This document shows positions 63,761 to 64,000 of a stretch of DNA of 64,000 bases, piece by piece. The notes below the pieces were generated by a model. It was not told where the DNA came from. It saw only the letters and a list, made by a program, of their open reading frames with translations, and ran no database searches. Within the stretch, counting starts at the first letter, position 1, and the number at the start of each line of letters is the position of its first letter. The stretch spans positions 3,782,001 through 3,846,000 of the forward strand of contig JAKJHU010000039.1 in the NCBI GenBank assembly GCA_022316685.1. The letters are read 5' to 3'. Made by a program: the position numbers and the translations under genes. This DNA is from Progne subis subis (taxonomy: Eukaryota; Chordata; Aves; Passeriformes; Hirundinidae).

Positions 63761-64000
63761 TAGAGAAAGAAGCTGATTCCCAGCTGTAGACCTGGCTCTG
63801 TGTGGCTGGCAGTCTACTTCTTCAGCACCTGCTGGGAGGGGCAGGAAAATGGGAATAGTCACAAGAATCAGCTGTATGAATTCTCCACTACATTCTGAGA
63901 ATGCTATCAGTGGTCTTGCAGACCGTTTCTCCTGCCTGTGTCCCAAAAGGACGAGAATGGGAAGAAGAATCTGACCCATGGTCTCACAGCTTTTTCTCTT

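Larger units (their letters stand above)
49851..64000. other. Upstream, probably intergenic DNA
   Basis: No gene recognised. Nine 60-base lines taken every 1.5 kb sum to A 156, T 171, C 105, G 108, so there is little strand bias and no sign of steady germline transcription. It holds the MIR, CR1 and simple-repeat features listed separately. Frames of up to 148 codons (52,791-53,237) show no recognisable domain. An unrecognised lncRNA or a weakly expressed plus-strand transcript from the CpG island cannot be excluded. Confidence 0.55.

Overview
This window reads as avian nuclear DNA: AT-rich and low in coding density, with CR1 LINE 3' ends on both strands, relics of the old MIR SINE family, and one strong CpG-island promoter. 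CR1 3' ends carrying the short ATTCTGTG/ATTCTATG-type tail are the commonest interspersed repeat of bird genomes, so a bird is by far the likeliest source. I see no bacterial-type operons, CRISPR arrays, phage genes or intact transposon ORFs, and I cannot name a protein-coding gene from sequence alone.

Layout. Bases 1-48,938 look like the body (mostly intron) of a gene transcribed on the minus strand. In nine 60-base lines sampled about every 5 kb, the plus strand there has A 204, T 121, C 134, G 81. This is the strand bias left by long-term transcription of the opposite strand. Bases about 48,930-49,850 are a CpG island with a TCTCGCGAGA core-promoter element, an RFX X-box-like site and good minus-strand splice signals, giving two ATG-free (5' UTR) candidate exons. 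Bases 49,851-64,000 lie upstream and behave as intergenic DNA: nine sampled lines give A 156, T 171, C 105, G 108, so the skew vanishes at the island.

Inside the presumed gene body there are CR1 fragments (9.65, 22.4 and 33.9 kb), a perfect 23-bp inverted repeat beside the 33.9-kb CR1, an A-rich tract near 27.7 kb, several short tandem duplications, a small secondary CpG cluster at 42.9 kb, and a 233-codon plus-strand open frame at 36.2 kb that is longer than chance would readily give. The upstream flank holds a GC-rich patch (51.0-51.2 kb), a MIR relic (51.7 kb), a second MIR scrap (54.0 kb), a CA microsatellite (58.3 kb), two CR1 ends (59.2 and 63.6 kb) and two long homopolymers.

Most open frames in the window are chance: the two longest (over 300 codons) sit in the CpG island and are open only because GC-rich DNA lacks stops. 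Candidate coding exons with splice signals can be found on the minus strand, but that strand is pyrimidine-rich, so acceptor-like tracts are common and none is certain. I found no evidence of a new biological system.
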